From positions 165,001 through 229,000 of the forward strand of contig JACVTC010000104.1 in NCBI GenBank assembly GCA_016946835.1: a stretch of 64,000 nucleotides of DNA. Reading direction: 5' to 3'. The notes under the pieces were generated by a model. The model was not told the DNA's origin and did not search any database. It was given only the letters and a program-made list of their open reading frames with translations. This DNA comes from Neocallimastix lanati (nom. inval.). Taxonomy: Eukaryota > Neocallimastigomycota > Neocallimastigomycetes > Neocallimastigales > Neocallimastigaceae. Below, piece by piece: positions 59,847-64,000 of the stretch; the stretch's first letter is position 1, and every line of letters begins with the position of its first letter. The translations under genes were made by a program, and so were the position numbers.

Positions 59847-60631
59847 TTATGGATTAGGGTTTGAATTGTCTATCTGAAAGAAATTATGGTCTTCTCCTTC
59901 AGAGGCATTGGCCCTGCTAGCCTGTCTTACTTCATTTTCAGCCTTGACGCTCCTGGTTAGTTTGCGCTTATACTTTCGGAATAGTAACCCTTGCCGAGTA
60001 CTAGCCCAAGGCATAATTTCTGTAAAGAGAGCCGCAGACCGCATCAAGAATGGCGTTTTTGAATAATCACCAAAAATGATTTGGTTCTTAAACAAAATAT
60101 CCCATTCCTTTTTATTATTTAAATCTATTATATCTGCCTCCCTTCCACCAAGAAGAAAGTTATATAATCGGTACCACGTCACATATGTATTTACACACTC
60201 ATTATTCAGGAAATTACTTAAGCTAATACGATTTTCACCATTTGAACTAATCACTTGTTAGTAACGATACTATTATTTTCACTATCTCTAATATTATTAA
60301 TAATCCTATTTTCATTATCACTAACTCTACTATTACTAACAATAGTATTTCTATTGTTATTATTGTTAATATTATAAGCTTTGTTACTACTATCAGAATC
60401 TGTACTTAATTCTACGTAATTCTAATCTGTGACAATAGTGTTTACATTACTATTTGATATTGGGTAATATTTAGAAATTATAAAAAATTTTTCATAAAGA
60501 ATTTCAATATCCTTAAAATATTTCATTCGAAATTCATGGAAAAGATAGCATTTAGAAAACCAATGTTCCAATCGAGGATTACTATTTTTTCTATAACAAG
60601 GACACCTTTCAGGACAGTCTTCTTCAATCAT
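59847..60631 (-). pseudogene. LINE C-terminal region with Cys/His cluster
   Basis: 60422-60631 encodes MIEEDCPERCPCYRKN then RLEHWFSKC, a CxxxCxC...HxxxxC cluster like that at 7.7 kb and typical of the zinc-knuckle-like C termini of this LINE group. After a stop and a ~170-base Asn/Ser-coding AT-rich linker, 59847-60254 gives 135 residues ending in IMPWASTRQGLLFRKYKRKL and NFFQIDNSNPNP. The last 82 residues are nearly identical to copy B at 16519-16767. Confidence 0.85.
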
Positions 60632-61118
60632 TTTGGAGACTTTGACAACATGAGCATCGAATTTATATCCACATCTGGCACGAAGTACCCATCGGAAGCT
60701 AATGCTAAATTCAGGATATTTATAATTTAGCTTAAGATACTCTCTGGTTTCCTCAAAATTATTATTTTTATAAGCCTTAGCTTTGATTGATTTTCATGCC
60801 ATATCTCTATCCCAGTAAAAGTTTAAAATAGCTTTTTTTGATGGAAATATATTTAATTTGACAGTTAAAATTTTACTTTCATTATCCCATGCATGACATC
60901 TACAACGAGATATATCTCTAAGTAAATTAGAGATAATGCATTCATTTTGAGTTTTTTCATTTTTTAAAACACCTTATCTGAGCAATTGCACATTTCGCCG
61001 AAAGAGGAGGAACGCTAAGTTCTTTAGAAACACAATAAAGGGAAGTGAAGCTATTCCCTTTAGAAAATCCTTCAATCCAGTATAATTCTGAATTAACTAG
61101 TGTCTGTGTACTTCTTGT

Positions 61119-62330
61119 TCAATCTTTGTTAGATCCAAGTAAAGATGTATAATAAGAAACTTGTCCAATTACTATAGCCGAAAATAACATTCTTTTATAA
61201 GGGATAGGAATATGAGGATTCTTAAGAAATCCTTTAATGGAATAAAGTTCATTTCTAACTTTATTGTTCATTCTCTGTATGATTGGTTTCAATTCTAAAT
61301 CATTTGAAAATGGTACACCTAAGTAGGTATAACAATTCGTTTTAGGTAACTCTTGACTTGAAAGATAAAAGATAGCATTACTGTTATAAAGAAATCTAGA
61401 AACTTCATCTTGTACTACTAGACTGGCACATTTATTGATACCAAATTGCATTTCATTATTTCTAGCCCATTTACTGGCAAACTTTAACAATTTCTTAAGT
61501 TGAGATCTTGTTGGAGCACATAACACAATGTCATCTGCAAAAAGACCTCCACAACAACGTTTATCACCAATAGAGATGCCATATTTATTACAATTATTAA
61601 AAATATTATTAATGAACAAGTTAAACAAAATTGGTGAGAGGGGACAACCTTGACGAACTCCTTTCTTAATTTTAAATGATTTCGATAATTGTCCATCAAC
61701 TCTTACACAAGCCTTGGAAAATAAGTATAAATTTTCAATAAAATTAAAGCACTTACCTCTAATACCTAAGTGATGAATCTTTATTAATACATTATATATG
61801 GACACTGTTCATACGCTTTTTAAGGTCCAAAAAAGCAAGGTAAGTATCCTTATTTTCAAATTTTTTTCTCTGACATATAATTCTTAATGTAGTGTAAAAA
61901 CTTATACATTCCTCTCTATTATGAAATCCATATTGTTCAGGTCTTATAAAACCTTCATCAATTCCATATTTAGAGATTCTATTAGCTATGAATTTTGCTA
62001 TAATTTTTAATCCATTATTGATAAGAGAGATGCCACGATAGTTATTATAATCTGATGGATCGATCTTTTTATGAATAGATACTATTGATACGTTATTCCA
62101 TGATTTTGGGAAATCACCATTCCAAATACGATTGATTAAGGCTTTGAGACATTTAAAGCCAGATGAAATATTACTATTATTATCACTTGATCCTTCTGAA
62201 TCATCTTTACAAAGAATCAAAGCTTTGAAGAATTCCATTGGAATACCATCAGGACCACAAGCTTTAAAGTTAGGAGTGGAGGAGATTGCTTTGAAAATCT
62301 CTTCATCGCTAATACCTTGGTTAATATCTC
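61119..62330 (-). pseudogene. LINE reverse transcriptase domain, frameshifted
   Basis: Starts with KACGPDGIPMEFFK (62220-62270) and continues PKSWNNVSIVSIHKKIDPSD, YRGISLINNGLKIIAKFIAN and RPEQYGFHNREECIS. Motif A is AFLDLKK, directly followed by a frameshift cluster at about 61795-61810. The second frame carries VRQGCPLSPILFNLFIN (motif B), GLFADDIVLCAP (the F-A-D-D catalytic motif) and NNEMQFGINKCASLVV with YTYLGVPF. All catalytic residues are still recognisable, so decay is moderate, but no single frame spans the domain. Confidence 0.9.
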
Positions 62331-62640
62331 ATTCTTGTTGCCTTGATCTTCCCATATTCTTTAGTGCATCAAAATCTTTTCAGTAATCTTTAGAAAGACT
62401 ATGACCTGAAGAATCCGACCCTAAGAATTTATAATGAGAATGCCAAACTTTTAATTTTTCATCTGTAGAAGAAACAAGTTCATTATTATAATTTTTAATA
62501 AGATGAGAGACCATGAAAGATTGATTATTTATTTTTGCATTCTTTTTGACCCATTTCCATGCTTTCCTACTATCCTTTTTAAGAGCTAACGAACATCCAA
62601 TTTTAATCCAATATAAATATTCTTTTTTCCTAAATTCGTT

Positions 62641-63327
62641 TCATTTTTTATGAATTGATTTATAAAGTCTGTTATACGAGTTAACTATTTTAGCAAATTC
62701 ATTGGAATCATTTGCAGAAACATAACACTTAATTTGTTTGTATTTAATATGCTTTACCTTTCGAAGACAATAATTTTTTCGTGACATTTTGAAAATTGCT
62801 TTTCTGATTTCTGTTGAAGATGTAATCGATAAATCCTTAGCAATGGAATTAGTAGTGTTAATGAACTTTTCAATAACACAATCTATTGAAAGTTCTTCAT
62901 TTCCTATTTCTTCACTAAGAATCTCAAATTTGCTGTGATGACATATTTCTTTCTTTTGTTCAAGACATTTATACTTATCCCATCTTACAAATTTTTTTGG
63001 TAACAAAAATGATTCATCTGTGGTAATTTTCTTACAATAAACTATGAGAGGTTTATGATCAGATACAGAAGGATAATCAACAAAATAAGCACTTGATATT
63101 TTATCCAGCATACTTGAATTGACTAACGCATGATCAATACCTGATGAATATCTACCTCTTGTCCATGAAATAGGTGAATCATTAATCAGAAGAATAAACC
63201 AGTTATCAAGGTTACTATTGGATAATTTATCTTGTAAATCAGAGGTACTCATGTTAAAGTCTCCAAGAAGAATAGATGGGATGATTAGTGTGATTATGAA
63301 ACCATGTGAAAACTTCTGAAAATGCAT
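62641..63327 (-). pseudogene. LINE APE-type endonuclease domain
   Basis: 228 codons containing the endonuclease/exonuclease/phosphatase-fold landmarks in order: LLGDFNM, WTRGRYSSGIDHALVN (S-x-I-D-x-x-L/F-V block) and SDHKPLIVY with the catalytic S-D-H. In this class the enzyme nicks the target DNA to prime reverse transcription. The stretch ends in a stop at 62641 and continues in other frames towards the RT. Confidence 0.88.
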
Positions 63328-63354
63328 ATCAGACTAGTAATGAGTGCTTCTTAG

Positions 63355-63850
63355 TGAGAATATAGACATTACCAACAGAACACTTAGAGTGATTCCAGAG
63401 ACTATATGTTGTTAAAGAAACAAGATAATAACATTTACTAAATTCGTTGAACTGAGGTTTACTGTGTTAATATCATTGGATGTGTTATTTGATATTAAAT
63501 TTTGTTTTAAATACTGAAAAGAAATCTTATGATTCCATTTGGAACATCTGCGATATGAAATTTTAACCCCTGAAAGTGCATTTTCAAATACTTTTTTAAA
63601 TTTTTCGTGGTTGAAATTTGGAGCGTATACTTTTATCCTGAAGAAGCTATCATGGAATTTAGTAATTCTTTTTACTGACAAAATATTATCATTGAATTTT
63701 TTGTAATTAAAATGAATAAATTCTTTTATTTTATCATTAGTCCATGAATGTATACCACGGATAAAAAATCAACCCTGTGTTGTTAATAGATGTTCCATAG
63801 CAGCGAGAACCCCAGTGAAATATCTTTTCCATAATGAACTAATAACTTCA
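63355..63850 (-). pseudogene. LINE protein, N-terminal region before/into the endonuclease
   Basis: Minus-strand reading gives IRGIHSWTNDKIKEFIHFNY, then SVKRITKFHDSFFRIKVYAP and GVKISYRRCSKWNHKISFQ, in a frame closed by a TGA near 63775 and a stop at 63412. A further piece (SLWNHSKCSVGNVYILTKKH, in another frame around 63340-63415) leads to the endonuclease core. At least two lesions lie here. The function of this part is not identifiable beyond belonging to the LINE protein. Confidence 0.6.
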
Positions 63851-64000
63851 ATTTAGAAAAATGAAACTAAAATACTAAAAACTAAGAAATATAGATATAA
63901 AAAAAATATAGAAAAAAAATAGAAAAATTTAAATAGAAAAAAAAAAATAATAATATGAAGATCCTATCTTCGTGTAGTAATTGATTAAATTTAAATAAAA
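63851..64000. other. A-rich flank at the right window edge
   Basis: A-rich 110 bases, then aagatcctatcttcgtg and an AT tail. It could be the LINE 5' UTR or host DNA. Confidence 0.3.

Larger units (their letters stand above)
59599..63850 (-). mobile_element. Long but decayed LINE-type non-LTR retrotransposon (copy C)
   Basis: Minus-strand element of at least 4.2 kb. From its 5' side it has an N-terminal region, APE-type endonuclease, reverse transcriptase, Cys/His cluster and a conserved C-terminal peptide. A 3' region starting ATAGCCGCAATTATTGCGAA (read on plus) and a plus-strand T run (59599-59608) form its tail. Stops and frameshifts break the coding region into several frames. The 5' boundary is not resolved: coding-like sequence stops near 63850 and the remaining 150 bases are A-rich, so it may end there or continue outside the window. 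No clear target duplication, because the left flank is an AAAT repeat. Confidence 0.9.

Overview
The window looks like nuclear DNA of an anaerobic gut fungus (Neocallimastigomycota; Piromyces/Neocallimastix/Anaeromyces type). The reasons are extreme A+T richness with exons standing out as GC-richer islands, very long homopolymer and ATT/TTTA/TTTTA tracts, short AT-rich GT..AG introns, a GH10 xylanase with a Thr-Leu-Pro heptapeptide linker and a fungal CBM1, and Asn-rich proteins. The genus call is inference; no rRNA or mitochondrial marker is present.

Layout. 1-414 (-): first exon of a Sed5/syntaxin-5 SNARE, cut by the window edge. 415-6.4 kb: mostly non-coding, ending in a 2.1-kb TTTTA satellite. 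6.39-6.72 kb: two candidate converging 3' exons. 6.98-8.6 kb: 5'-truncated LINE. 9.34-10.41 kb (-): complete four-exon RPC19 (Pol I/III AC19 subunit), which has to be assembled from short exons. 11.58-13.37 kb (-): three-exon CS-domain/Sel1-repeat protein with a C-terminal membrane anchor. 14.4-17 kb: repeat cluster with a fold-back structure, a 210-bp MITE and a ~400-bp MITE interrupted by a LINE 3' end flanked by an exact 16-bp target duplication. 17.59-19.50 kb (-): secreted GH10 xylanase with linker and CBM1. 19.5-30.2 kb: gene-poor, with an intact ~397-bp MITE at 25.3 kb and a short gene fragment at 26.2 kb. 30.18-31.06 kb (+): small three-exon gene of unknown function. 32.69-33.50 kb (-): secreted linker-CBM1 protein without a catalytic domain. 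37.32-40.77 kb (-): intronless 1150-aa adenylation-carrier-reductase enzyme. 40.8-49.9 kb: 9-kb gene desert. 49.95-58.80 kb (+): twenty-exon HDA1-type histone deacetylase reconstructed here as 1878 aa, the last ~1200 aa being Asn/Ser-rich. 59.6-63.9 kb (-): long decayed LINE with endonuclease, reverse transcriptase and C-terminal Cys/His motif.

Functional picture. Housekeeping genes (vesicle fusion, RNA polymerase, chromatin) are mixed with plant-cell-wall genes. The xylanase and the orphan CBM1 protein share almost the same C-terminal module and probably act together on cellulose/xylan outside the cell. Mobile DNA is mainly LINEs of at least two subfamilies and small non-autonomous DNA elements with related terminal motifs. 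No tRNA, rRNA or CRISPR array is supported.
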